Positions 1-6,433 are shown, numbered from the stretch's first letter. The stretch: 10,777 bases of DNA from Syntrophomonadaceae bacterium (GCA_003561835.1 PWVN01000216.1:1-10777); one strand, 5' to 3'. Program-made: numbers and translations. The notes: a model not told the origin generated them from the sequence alone.

Positions 1-1002
1 CGCCAGCAGGTAGCCAAGAATCACGACGGTGCCCACAATGACGGGGGTGTCCGACAAATTGACGGCCTGGAAGAAGAGGCGGCCGATGCCCGGCCAGCCG
101 AAGACGGTTTCCAGGACGATGGCCCCCATCCACACATAGATCATCATAAGCAGGAAGCTGGTGATGATGGGGGGCAGGGTCGGGCGCAGGATGTACCGCC
201 TCTGGATCTCCTGGCCGGAAAGGCCCTTGGCCCGGGCCAGGTCCAGGTAGTCCTCGCTGGAGTAAATGAGGAAAAAGGTCCTCCAGCTGTAGATGCTGGC
301 GAAGAGGGAACTGATGACCAGGGCGCTTACGGGCAGGACCATGTGCCGGAGCAGGCTCAAGGCATATCCCAACGTGGTGGGGGGCGGGGGTGCCTTCACC
401 ATCCCTCCCCAGGGCAAAACCCGCAGGATGGCGGCAAAAATCATGATAAAGAAGAGGCCGTACAACCAGGCCGGTATCGACGAAGTGGGAGCCAGGGCGA
501 TGACAACCCGGTCGAAGAAGCTGCCGTACCTGCGGGACAGTATGAGGGCAAAAAAGAGGGCAACGAAAAAGGTGATAAGCTGGGCGGTAGCTATCAAGAC
601 CAAGGTGGAAGGGAGCCGCTCCGTGAGGATCCTCGGCACCTCCCGGGAGCCGGAGTCGCTGGTGATAAAATCCGAACGCCCCAGCCTCAAGGTGATGGCA
701 TCGGTCAGATAACCGAAGCTGCGCAGGATGAAGGGCCGGTCCAGGCCCTTCCGCCTGAATTCCAGCTGTGCCCGGTCCTCCACCAGTTCCTGAAGCTCCT
801 TCGTCGACAGGGACTGGAAGGAGGGGTTTGCGTAAATCGCCACAGCCACATCATGCCGGATGGTTGCCCTGCGGGCGGCATCCAGGTGCCCCCCCCAGTT
901 GGCAATGAAGACGGTGAGGTAGACCGCGATGACCACGGTGAAAACGAGGGACAGGGCCCTCAAAAGCGTGAACTTCCCAAGCCTGCTAATCGTATCCCTC
1001 AT
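1..1002 (-). CDS. ABC transporter permease, DppB/OppB type (3' end outside window)
   Basis: Inner-membrane permease of a peptide/nickel-type ABC importer (BPD_transp_1 family). It would form the channel with a second permease and two ATPases that lie beyond the window. Translation from the ATG at 1002 gives 334 residues without a stop. The N-terminus has one membrane segment (about residues 12-33), then an extracytoplasmic part, then the core. The core carries the EAA-loop motif SSEDYLDLARAKGLSGQEIQ, which contacts the ATPase, followed by the family's late signature VFGWPGIGRLFFQAV. Compared with DppB-type proteins, roughly 25-30 residues are missing at the window edge. A purine-rich GGGAG lies about 10 bases before the ATG and supports this start. 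It follows the binding-protein gene by 129 bp on the same strand, with a hairpin in the gap, so it is probably in the same operon at a lower level. The substrate cannot be read from the permease. Confidence 0.93.
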   Translation of the reverse strand, partial: MRDTISRLGKFTLLRALSLVFTVVIAVYLTVFIANWGGHLDAARRATIRHDVAVAIYANPSFQSLSTKELQELVEDRAQLEFRRKGLDRPFILRSFGYLTDAITLRLGRSDFITSDSGSREVPRILTERLPSTLVLIATAQLITFFVALFFALILSRRYGSFFDRVVIALAPTSSIPAWLYGLFFIMIFAAILRVLPWGGMVKAPPPPTTLGYALSLLRHMVLPVSALVISSLFASIYSWRTFFLIYSSEDYLDLARAKGLSGQEIQRRYILRPTLPPIITSFLLMMIYVWMGAIVLETVFGWPGIGRLFFQAVNLSDTPVIVGTVVILGYLLA

Positions 1003-1051
1003 GAAGGAACTCCCTTCGCTCAAAATCCTCTGTTCCCCTTGCTGCTTGAAG

Positions 1052-1092
1052 AAAAGAGGGGCCGCAGGCCTGACCTGCTCGACCCCTCTTTT
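1052..1092 (-). terminator. Intergenic hairpin between binding protein and permease genes
   Basis: A perfect 10-bp inverted repeat (AAAAGAGGGG at 1052-1061, CCCCTCTTTT at 1083-1092) encloses a second 5-bp stem (GCAGG 1064-1068, CCTGC 1074-1078) with a 5-base loop. Read on the minus strand it ends in TTTTCTT, so it has the form of an intrinsic terminator. It lies between two genes of one operon. The likely effect is partial termination or protection of the upstream message, giving more binding protein than permease, a common arrangement in ABC operons. The function is inferred; the inverted repeat is seen directly. Confidence 0.7.
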
Positions 1093-1131
1093 GTTCACTA
1101 CACTGCTTCTATTTGTTTGTTTTTACCCTTC

Positions 1132-3402
1132 CTACTCCGCCTCCAGGGGCTCGAGGAAGAAGAACCATCTGTCCGCTGCGTCGGGATAGTCTGCAAAACG
1201 CTCCAGAACAACGATCTTCTCCACGGGGAAGATGTCCTTGATGATGTAGGGTCCGCTGCCTACCCAGAAGTGCCCCCTGCTGTTGTAGAAGGACTCCAGG
1301 TTGCTCCAGCGTTCCGCGGCTTCCGCCTCGGTGACGAACTGGCCAAGGGTGGGCTCGTAGGGGATGAAGTTCTCAGCCACAGCCTTGTCCAGGCGCTCCT
1401 TCAGAATGGGGAGGCTGGGGCCCTTGGTGTAATCCATCCAGTCCACTTCCAGCAGGTCGGACTTGGAGTTGGAGAAGGTCAGGGCCTTGTCGGCCTCGGC
1501 CAGCCAGCCCACACCCACCATGTGCCAGTAGCCGGACCAGCCATAGGTCCCGTAGGTGGGATACCAGCTGTTTTCTGCAGCGATAATCTCTGCATCCATA
1601 TACCAGGTATTGGTGTAGGTCTCGAAGACCAGGGGATCCTGGGAGACGACCTTCACACCTTTGAAGCTGTCCAACCAGGCGCTGAACCCGCCCACTTCGG
1701 CTTCGTCGAAGATGGGGCTGGCCTCCTTGGCCCGGTCGAAGCCCATGATCATGGCCATGACGAAGTCCCCCATGGAGAGGGTGCTTCCGTCGTGGAGGGG
1801 TACGTCATACAGGTCACCCTGGTATTCCACGACCGCCTTCACCAGGGCTGTGGTCCCTTCGGCACCGAAGCGCTCCTCCACGGTGATGAACTCCTGCTTC
1901 TCCGCATCCCAGTCGGCCCAGGCATCCAGAGGCACCTCGATCTCGGGGACGAAGTTCAGGGTCACCCAGTCAAGGCTGACATCGATGGGCAACCCTTCCT
2001 GGGCGGTGACGGCAGCCTTGCTAACCCTATTGGGCCAGTACAGGCCGTCCCGCGGGTCGGGAGAGGCACCAATCCCGCCCACAGCCCGGCGGGTAAACAG
2101 CATGTCGTAGCTCCAGGAGGAGCCTTCCACCGGGTTCCAGGGATCCAGCAGCAGGTTGGGAACCTCGATCTTCATTTCGTCGGCGGGGTGGGGTTTGCCG
2201 TCCACCAGCTTGTGGGCCGTGAACACCCAGGCGGGGTCGCCGATGCCCCCGGCAACGTCACCCGCTACAGCCACGTCACTCCTGTAGGGGCTGGCTCCGG
2301 CAACGTCTATGAGCCATACCTGGTTGGAGAACTTCAGGCCCTCCCACAGGGCCGTCTCGAAGAGTTCCTCCCGCTCGTCCATGGTGGTGAACTCCTTGAA
2401 GCGAAGCTTCCGGGAGGCTTCATCCAGTTCGGGAAAATCTTCCAGCTGCTCTTCCAGTACACCCCATAAGGGGGAAGGCATAACCCTGTGGGTGTAAAAC
2501 TGGTCGAAACTGCCTCCTGAATCCCGCGGGATGGTGGGAGAAATCCAGCCCCCGGTGTAGAAGTGCATCAACCCTTCGTTGGGGTTCCCCCCGAACCAGA
2601 TGGGGCCTGCGTCGGCACCGGTCCGGACGGAACGCTCTACATTGAAGCCCAGTTCTTCGACCAGGTCCGCCAGATAATTCCCCGCATCGGGGAAGGGCGG
2701 CAGGTCGGCCCGGATGAGGGCCCTGATTTCCACCACTTTGCCGTCGTAATTCCACTTCCCGTCTACCAGTTCGGCTCCGAGTTTTTCCATCTCGGCCTCG
2801 ATAACTTCTTTGGCTTTGGCGGGATTGTGGGCGTAGTAGTCTTCGATCTCCTCAACGATGTGGGGATACCGGACTAAATGGTCGGGGAAGCTGGTGCCCA
2901 GCGGGGTCCACTTGGGAGCACCCAGGCCGCCCAGAATTTCGTCGACTATGTAGTCGCGGTCAATTAACCAGTTCATCGCCTCCCGGATGGCCGGGACGGA
3001 GAAGGGGTTCAGTTCCCCCGTGGCGGGGAAAGTGGGCCCCACCGTGTTGAACCGGAGATCCCGGTAAGAACCGTAGTTGAACTGGTAGGCCAGGTCGGTA
3101 TCGTTCATGATATCCTCGAAGAGGGTGGGGTCGCTGATGGGGTGGGCATACATGTCGATATCCCCGGCCTTCAGCTTGAGAACCGCAGCAGCGGCACTGG
3201 CCTCCACCGTAAACACAACCTCATCGAGCAGTGCGCCTGTCCCCAGATCCACCTCTATGGGCTCATCGGGCTCATCAGGCTCATCGGGTTCATCGGGCTC
3301 ATCGGGCGGCGGCGGAGTGCAGCCAACCACGGCCATCCCCACAACCAGAAGCCCCACGAGCAAGAAAAGGATAAGCTTTTTTGTCCATTTTCCTCTAAAC
3401 AA
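1132..3402 (-). CDS. Lipoprotein substrate-binding protein, SBP_bac_5 family, apparently circularly permuted
   Basis: Extracytoplasmic solute receptor for the adjacent ABC permease, 756 residues. Most relatives are about 500-600. The start is TTG at 3402, preceded seven bases upstream by a run of six G; no in-frame ATG fits. Residues 1-27 form a lipoprotein signal peptide with lipobox VVGC, Cys28 being the lipid-attached residue. A flexible linker of five Asp-Glu-Pro repeats follows (34-48). The family is recognised by LDEVVF (59-64), LKAGDIDMY (77-85), FNT (118-120), an Arg140/IDR147-149 block, LLLDPWNP (417-424), LHDGSTLSMGD (536-546) and GSGPY (715-719). In ordinary OppA/DppA proteins the last three come before the first four. 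Here the order is reversed, and the protein ends just after the stretch that normally runs into LDEVVF. Family membership is secure; a peptide ligand is only the default guess. A promoter and a palindromic leader lie upstream. Confidence 0.92.
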   Translation of the reverse strand: MFRGKWTKKLILFLLVGLLVVGMAVVGCTPPPPDEPDEPDEPDEPDEPIEVDLGTGALLDEVVFTVEASAAAAVLKLKAGDIDMYAHPISDPTLFEDIMNDTDLAYQFNYGSYRDLRFNTVGPTFPATGELNPFSVPAIREAMNWLIDRDYIVDEILGGLGAPKWTPLGTSFPDHLVRYPHIVEEIEDYYAHNPAKAKEVIEAEMEKLGAELVDGKWNYDGKVVEIRALIRADLPPFPDAGNYLADLVEELGFNVERSVRTGADAGPIWFGGNPNEGLMHFYTGGWISPTIPRDSGGSFDQFYTHRVMPSPLWGVLEEQLEDFPELDEASRKLRFKEFTTMDEREELFETALWEGLKFSNQVWLIDVAGASPYRSDVAVAGDVAGGIGDPAWVFTAHKLVDGKPHPADEMKIEVPNLLLDPWNPVEGSSWSYDMLFTRRAVGGIGASPDPRDGLYWPNRVSKAAVTAQEGLPIDVSLDWVTLNFVPEIEVPLDAWADWDAEKQEFITVEERFGAEGTTALVKAVVEYQGDLYDVPLHDGSTLSMGDFVMAMIMGFDRAKEASPIFDEAEVGGFSAWLDSFKGVKVVSQDPLVFETYTNTWYMDAEIIAAENSWYPTYGTYGWSGYWHMVGVGWLAEADKALTFSNSKSDLLEVDWMDYTKGPSLPILKERLDKAVAENFIPYEPTLGQFVTEAEAAERWSNLESFYNSRGHFWVGSGPYIIKDIFPVEKIVVLERFADYPDAADRWFFFLEPLEAE
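3259..3303 (-). repeat. Tandem 9-bp repeat encoding Asp-Glu-Pro linker
   Basis: Five consecutive 9-bp units each encode Asp-Glu-Pro (residues 34-48 of the binding protein), directly after Cys28 and a short Pro run. Synonymous differences between units are few, so the copy number could vary by slippage in steps of three residues. Such acidic, proline-rich stretches serve as flexible tethers between the lipid anchor and the folded domain in Gram-positive lipoproteins. Confidence 0.85.
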
Positions 3403-3537
3403 ACGAAATCCCCCCTATAAATTAATTGTTGAAACAGATTCTCAACCTCACAGTGCCGACCCTTATCCCTCCTCTCCGGCATTTTCGAAGCCCGTTATTC
3501 TGCTTTCAGGCCGGTTTTGAACATTCTGAAAGCTTTT

Positions 3538-3571
3538 ACCTGTCGATATTCACCTGTGAATATCGACAGGT
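3538..3571. repeat. 34-bp near-perfect palindrome in the ABC operon leader
   Basis: Two 16-bp arms (3538-3553 and 3556-3571) are exact reverse complements around a central CT. The core reads TTCACCTGTGAA. Neither side is followed by a T-run, so it is not an intrinsic terminator. It lies about 50-80 bases downstream of the predicted start of transcription and 136 bp before the TTG of the binding protein. It could therefore be a protein-binding operator or, in the transcript, a long hairpin. The 11-mer ATTCACCTGTG from its centre recurs at 3666-3676 beside the -35 box. Confidence 0.8.
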
Positions 3572-3624
3572 GCCTGATGTCATCTTCACCGGGTCAGATT
3601 TTGACCTCCGAAACTACTAAGTAT

Positions 3625-3653
3625 AGTATATTTATATCTTCCATCAATGTCAA
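3625..3653 (-). promoter_or_regulatory. Sigma-70 type promoter for the ABC transporter operon
   Basis: On the minus strand a perfect -35 box TTGACA (3653-3648) is followed after exactly 17 bases by TATACT (3630-3625), inside an AT-rich stretch unlike its surroundings. Transcription would begin near 3618, giving a leader of about 215 bases before the binding-protein gene. The -35 box lies only 14 bases after the stop codon of the DUF5317 gene. No terminator is visible between them, so some read-through from the upstream operon is possible. Confidence 0.8.
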
Positions 3654-3667
3654 GCATATGAGTTGAT

Positions 3668-4219
3668 TCACCTGTGCCGGTAGGAGCGGGTCCCCTTCAC
3701 CCGCTTCCTCTGCATGGCCTGCTGCAGGAAGTGGAAAACCCCTGCCGCCAGGAGAATATCCCCGGCACTGATTTTGCCCCGGCCGATGACGGGGATGATG
3801 TCCGCCAGAAAATACAACCGGGTGTCGGGGGTTGCCGGCCCGTGCAGGAAGTTCCGGCCCACCGCCAGAGCCTCCAGGGCTTCCGGGGACAAGCCTGCAG
3901 GGGAGACGGGCATGACCCCCCCGTTGGCGGCGATGACCAGGAAGTTCAGCAAAACCCCCAGGGCCATGAGGAATACCCCCGGAAGCCTGCGGTTGAGAAA
4001 GAAGAAAAGAAATAAGAGAAGATAGCTGAAAATGTGCACCAGTGGGGCATACAGTTCGAGAAGGCTCCGGGGCAGGGGGGCAAAAGAAAGGCCGGCCTGG
4101 AGCAGGAAGGCCAGGACTACCAGGAAGGGATAGCCGGGGGCTTTGTCCAGCAGGTGCTTGATCCTGCCGCCCCGCAGCCACCCTGCCAGGACCCCCAGGA
4201 TGGTAAACTCGAAAAACAA
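3668..4219 (-). CDS. DUF5317 family membrane protein
   Basis: Small integral membrane protein of unknown function, 183 residues from a TTG at 4219. An open frame extends further upstream, but that part overlaps the HD-GYP gene and does not look like membrane protein. The TTG lies four bases after the HD-GYP stop, with AGGAAG upstream, and gives the expected family N-terminus, a hydrophobic helix followed by GWLRGGRI. About five or six hydrophobic segments follow. DUF5317 hallmarks are the conserved NGGVMPVS and, near the C-terminus, LADIIPVIGRGKISAGDILLA. The tight spacing argues for translational coupling with the HD-GYP gene. DUF5317 proteins often occur beside HD-GYP proteins in Firmicutes (from memory), suggesting a shared role, but the biochemical function is unknown. 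Confidence 0.85.
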   Translation of the reverse strand: MFFEFTILGVLAGWLRGGRIKHLLDKAPGYPFLVVLAFLLQAGLSFAPLPRSLLELYAPLVHIFSYLLLFLFFFLNRRLPGVFLMALGVLLNFLVIAANGGVMPVSPAGLSPEALEALAVGRNFLHGPATPDTRLYFLADIIPVIGRGKISAGDILLAAGVFHFLQQAMQRKRVKGTRSYRHR

Positions 4220-4223
4220 GGCC

Positions 4224-5549
4224 TCACTTCCTCGAATCCACTCCCATGGGAGGGGTTTCTGTCTGCTCTGACGCGGCGGCAGCCTCAGCCATGGCCTGCT
4301 GCATCTGGGGTTCAGCCAGTTTGATGCCGGGGAAGGCCCGGATGAAGGCCTCCACCATCCGGGGGTCGAACTGGCTGCCGGCACAGCGGGTCAGCTCCTC
4401 CATGGCTACCTCCGACATCATGGCCTGTCGGTAGGGGCGGTCGGTGGTCATGGCATCGAAGGCGTCGGCCACGCAGATGATGCGGGCCTCCTCTGGGATG
4501 TCCTCACCCTTGATGCCGTCGGGGTAGCCCCCGCCGTCAAAACGCTCATGGTGGTGGCGGACGATCTTCTCCCCTTCGGCCAGCATGCCCACATTCTTGA
4601 CGATATTTCCCCCCAGGGCCGAGTGCTTCTGCATTTCCTCGTATTCTTCCGGATCCAGCCTTCCCGGCTTGTTCAGGATGTGCTCCTTGATGCCGATTTT
4701 CCCCGCATCATGAAGAAGGGAAATGTACCGGAGTATTTCAAGTCTTTTCAGAGTGTATCCCAGTTCCTTGGCAATGCCTTCGGCATAATCGGCCACCCGG
4801 GCCGAATGGCCCCGGGTGTAGGCGTCCTTGGCGTCTATGGCTGTGGTCAAACTCTGAATGGTATCCAGGAAGCTCTGCCGCATGTCCATGTAGGATTTGA
4901 AGGCATGGCGGGCCAGAAACAGGGGGATGAAAAAGAGGAGCAGGCCCCACACCCCGATGTTTTCGAAGATGATGGCCACCAGGAGGCCCAAGGGGGCCAG
5001 GCAGAGGAAGTTGGGGGTGGACCAGCTGATATTGGAGAGAAAGATCACATAGGGGGGTTCGCCGTGCATGATGGATACGACGATGGTGACCAGGACGGCA
5101 TTCACCAGGTAGTAAATGGATGATGTGATGACTAAAATGCCAAAGTCCCTGAGCCCCAGGTTGCTTAAATCCACCCCGCCCATCCGCTGCAGAAAGAGGG
5201 CGGAGAGGCCGGAGCACAGGACCAGCTGGGAGGTGTTGAAGGCATACTTGACGAGGGAGCGTTCCTTCCCCAGGGAAAAAAGGTAGCCCAGACCCGTTAA
5301 AACGCCGACTTCCAGGGGTTGAAAGAGGAGCATGGAAGCGAAGATGGTGGCGAAGCTCACGGAGACGGACAGGCCCTGGGGCAGGGTCACGGGGGTGGAC
5401 TCGGCGGCGGAATTCAAAAACAGAAATACTGCGATGGGGAAAACCGCAAAGAGGGATGCATCCCACATCCCGTAGAGATGCACCAGCAGATAGATGGCGG
5501 CTATGCCCAGGACTGCTATGTAAACATTGACCTTTGCCTTTGTCGTCAC
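4224..5549 (-). CDS. Membrane-anchored HD-GYP cyclic-di-GMP phosphodiesterase
   Basis: Predicted to hydrolyse cyclic-di-GMP at the cytoplasmic face of the membrane, responding to a signal sensed by its membrane domain. The 441-residue form starts at GTG 5549, preceded seven bases upstream by GGGGG. An alternative GTG at 5624 in the same frame lacks a comparable site. Residues 1 to about 225 form six or seven hydrophobic segments of no named sensor family that I can recognise. The HD-GYP domain follows: TRGHSARVADYAEG with His248, LLHDAGKIG with His280-Asp281, and RHHHERFDGGGYPDG with His332-334, Glu335 and Gly341-Tyr342-Pro343. All metal-ligand and signature residues I can check are present, so it should be active. 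The last about 30 residues are Ala/Glu/Gln-rich and probably disordered. It lies in one operon with the gene before it and with DUF5317 after it. Confidence 0.93.
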   Translation of the reverse strand: MTTKAKVNVYIAVLGIAAIYLLVHLYGMWDASLFAVFPIAVFLFLNSAAESTPVTLPQGLSVSVSFATIFASMLLFQPLEVGVLTGLGYLFSLGKERSLVKYAFNTSQLVLCSGLSALFLQRMGGVDLSNLGLRDFGILVITSSIYYLVNAVLVTIVVSIMHGEPPYVIFLSNISWSTPNFLCLAPLGLLVAIIFENIGVWGLLLFFIPLFLARHAFKSYMDMRQSFLDTIQSLTTAIDAKDAYTRGHSARVADYAEGIAKELGYTLKRLEILRYISLLHDAGKIGIKEHILNKPGRLDPEEYEEMQKHSALGGNIVKNVGMLAEGEKIVRHHHERFDGGGYPDGIKGEDIPEEARIICVADAFDAMTTDRPYRQAMMSEVAMEELTRCAGSQFDPRMVEAFIRAFPGIKLAEPQMQQAMAEAAAASEQTETPPMGVDSRK

Positions 5550-5598
5550 TGCATATCCCCCAAATAAAAATTTGAAACCAGCAGAGTGGATACTTAGA

Positions 5599-5679
5599 TT
5601 ATCTCCAGGTAAAAGTGGCGCCACCAGCCAGGAGCAAGGTGACCAGCACCATAAACAAGGAAAACAGTTTAGCCTTCAC
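5599..5679 (-). CDS. Possible 26-residue hydrophobic peptide
   Basis: A short frame begins with GTG at 5679, preceded eight bases upstream by AAGGGGG, and ends at TAA 5601-5599. The peptide has a Lys-Ala-Lys N-terminus, a hydrophobic core of about 17 residues (LFSLFMVLVTLLLAGGA), and ends in TFTWR. It would sit in the membrane as a single helix or resemble a minimal signal peptide. It lies between the conserved hypothetical gene and the HD-GYP gene, 49 bp before the latter, and inside the inverted-repeat-bounded segment. It may be a real small membrane protein working with the HD-GYP sensor, a leader peptide controlling downstream translation, or the remnant of a longer gene. The good ribosome site plus membrane-like composition is the support; no homologue is known to me. 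Confidence 0.5.
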   Translation of the reverse strand: MKAKLFSLFMVLVTLLLAGGATFTWR

Positions 5680-5684
5680 AGATT

Positions 5685-5748
5685 AAACCCCCTTCGCGGT
5701 GTACTGGCAGGCACCGCTCAGCCTGCTGCAACCGCTCCGCTCGGGGTT
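5685..5748 (-). promoter_or_regulatory. Possible RNA structure masking the small peptide's ribosome site
   Basis: On the minus-strand transcript AACCCC (5748-5743) can pair with GGGGTT (5691-5686), which covers the G-run used as ribosome site by the 5599-5679 frame. Inside this, GCGGTG/CACCGC (5696-5701 with 5712-5717) and GCAGGC/GCCTGC (5707-5712 with 5721-5726) overlap and cannot form together, as in a two-state switch. It does not match the cyclic-di-GMP riboswitch classes as I remember them. It is a proposal from pairing alone. Confidence 0.3.
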
Positions 5749-5791
5749 CCTCTTCTCTGTTGTTGAAGCCGGACTCTGCTGGTTTCAAATC

Positions 5792-6433
5792 TTATTCTTT
5801 TTTCAGGAGAAAGAGACGCCGGTTGATGGCATCCAGGGTTCCCTTGACGGCCGATTCCCGATCATCCCCCTGGATTAGGGCACAACCCAGAAATATTTCT
5901 TCCCCCAGGGGAGTCAGGAGGGAGACGCAGACCAGGACGATATCGCGGCCGCTGAATCTCGCTTTCTGAACATCCTCCAGCATGAAGTGGGCCGTCCCTC
6001 CCAGGTAGCTTTCCACCGCATCCAGGGCGGCGGAGGCAGCCAGCCGCAGGTGGTTCCGCATGACGTTGGCCCCCTGGGCCGCACCCGTGTAGGTTTCACC
6101 CCCGAAATCCAGGGAAACCCGGGCCTCCGCCCGGCCTCCCCGGGTGCTGAACTCCACACCCTCTACCCGGGGTCGGAAGTTGGGCGCCGGCCCTTCATCC
6201 CTTCCCTGCAGCTGGGCTACGCTGATCTTCTTGTGGTCCAGTTCAACGCCCAACTGCACCAGGACGGCGGACTCGATGTCCCTGACCACCTGCTTGGGGG
6301 AGCGGCTGGCGTCGGCAAGGATGTGGATTTCGGAAATCTCCCCATCTTTTCCCTTGACGATCTGGGATGATATGACTCCCTTGACCTGACGAATCAAACT
6401 ATCACATTCCTTTATCCTGCTCCCCTCCGCCAC
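5792..6433 (-). CDS. Conserved hypothetical protein, two-domain, function unknown
   Basis: Soluble protein of 213 residues from GTG 6433, which has GGGGAGGG seven bases upstream. The frame continues upstream to 6508, but that part is AT-rich and has no ribosome site. No signal peptide or membrane helix is visible. Residues 1 to about 78 contain EIHILADASRSPKQVVRDIE and ELDHKKISVAQLQ, a pattern I associate with an uncharacterised Firmicutes family. After a short linker, the second part (from about residue 90) repeats a beta-rich/alpha pattern with VRVSLDFGGETYTG-like strands and an Ala/Leu helix (RLAASAALDAVESYL). No catalytic motif is evident. It is first in an apparent operon with the HD-GYP and DUF5317 genes, which suggests a link to cyclic-di-GMP signalling, but this is inference. 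No clear promoter was found in the AT-rich stretch 6434-6536. Confidence 0.8.
   Translation of the reverse strand: MAEGSRIKECDSLIRQVKGVISSQIVKGKDGEISEIHILADASRSPKQVVRDIESAVLVQLGVELDHKKISVAQLQGRDEGPAPNFRPRVEGVEFSTRGGRAEARVSLDFGGETYTGAAQGANVMRNHLRLAASAALDAVESYLGGTAHFMLEDVQKARFSGRDIVLVCVSLLTPLGEEIFLGCALIQGDDRESAVKGTLDAINRRLFLLKKE

Larger units (their letters stand above)
5570..5790. repeat. 221-bp segment bounded by 18-bp perfect inverted repeats
   Basis: ATTTGAAACCAGCAGAGT at 5570-5587 is exactly complementary to 5773-5790. With one mismatch and one bulge the pairing extends outward through AATAA/TTATT. One arm begins right after the stop codon of the 5792-6433 gene; the other ends 20 bases before the GTG of the HD-GYP gene. 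The enclosed 185 bp holds a short peptide frame and further inverted repeats. It could be a transcript-level closing helix of a regulatory RNA or a small inserted element with terminal repeats. No target-site duplication is visible. Confidence 0.75.

Noticed and set aside
343..2469. 708-codon open frame on the plus strand
   Set aside because: It runs antisense to the permease and binding-protein genes, which have clear family motifs. Its product is Gly/Pro/His-rich with no domain, and it results from GC-biased codon positions on the opposite strand.
3421..3450. Promoter directly before the binding-protein gene (TTGAGA with TTTATA)
   Set aside because: The -10-like box touches the ribosome-site G-run, so transcription would start within or after the site. 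The TTGACA-17-TATACT promoter upstream is far better.
3538..3571. Palindrome as an intrinsic terminator or single CRISPR repeat
   Set aside because: There is no T-run on either strand, and no second copy with spacer-like spacing; only an 11-base part recurs once.
5550..5624. Longer HD-GYP start at GTG 5624
   Set aside because: It has no ribosome site at a good distance, adds 25 residues without membrane character and overlaps the small peptide frame. The GTG at 5549 has GGGGG at seven bases.
5570..5790. Complete insertion sequence
   Set aside because: At 221 bp it is too short for a transposase, has no target-site duplication, and its ends fit gene boundaries; only a small non-autonomous element remains possible.
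5550..5791. Cyclic-di-GMP riboswitch (GEMM-I or class II) upstream of the HD-GYP gene
   Set aside because: The conserved cores of these classes, as I remember them, are not present; only generic inverted repeats are seen. A covariance-model search would settle it.
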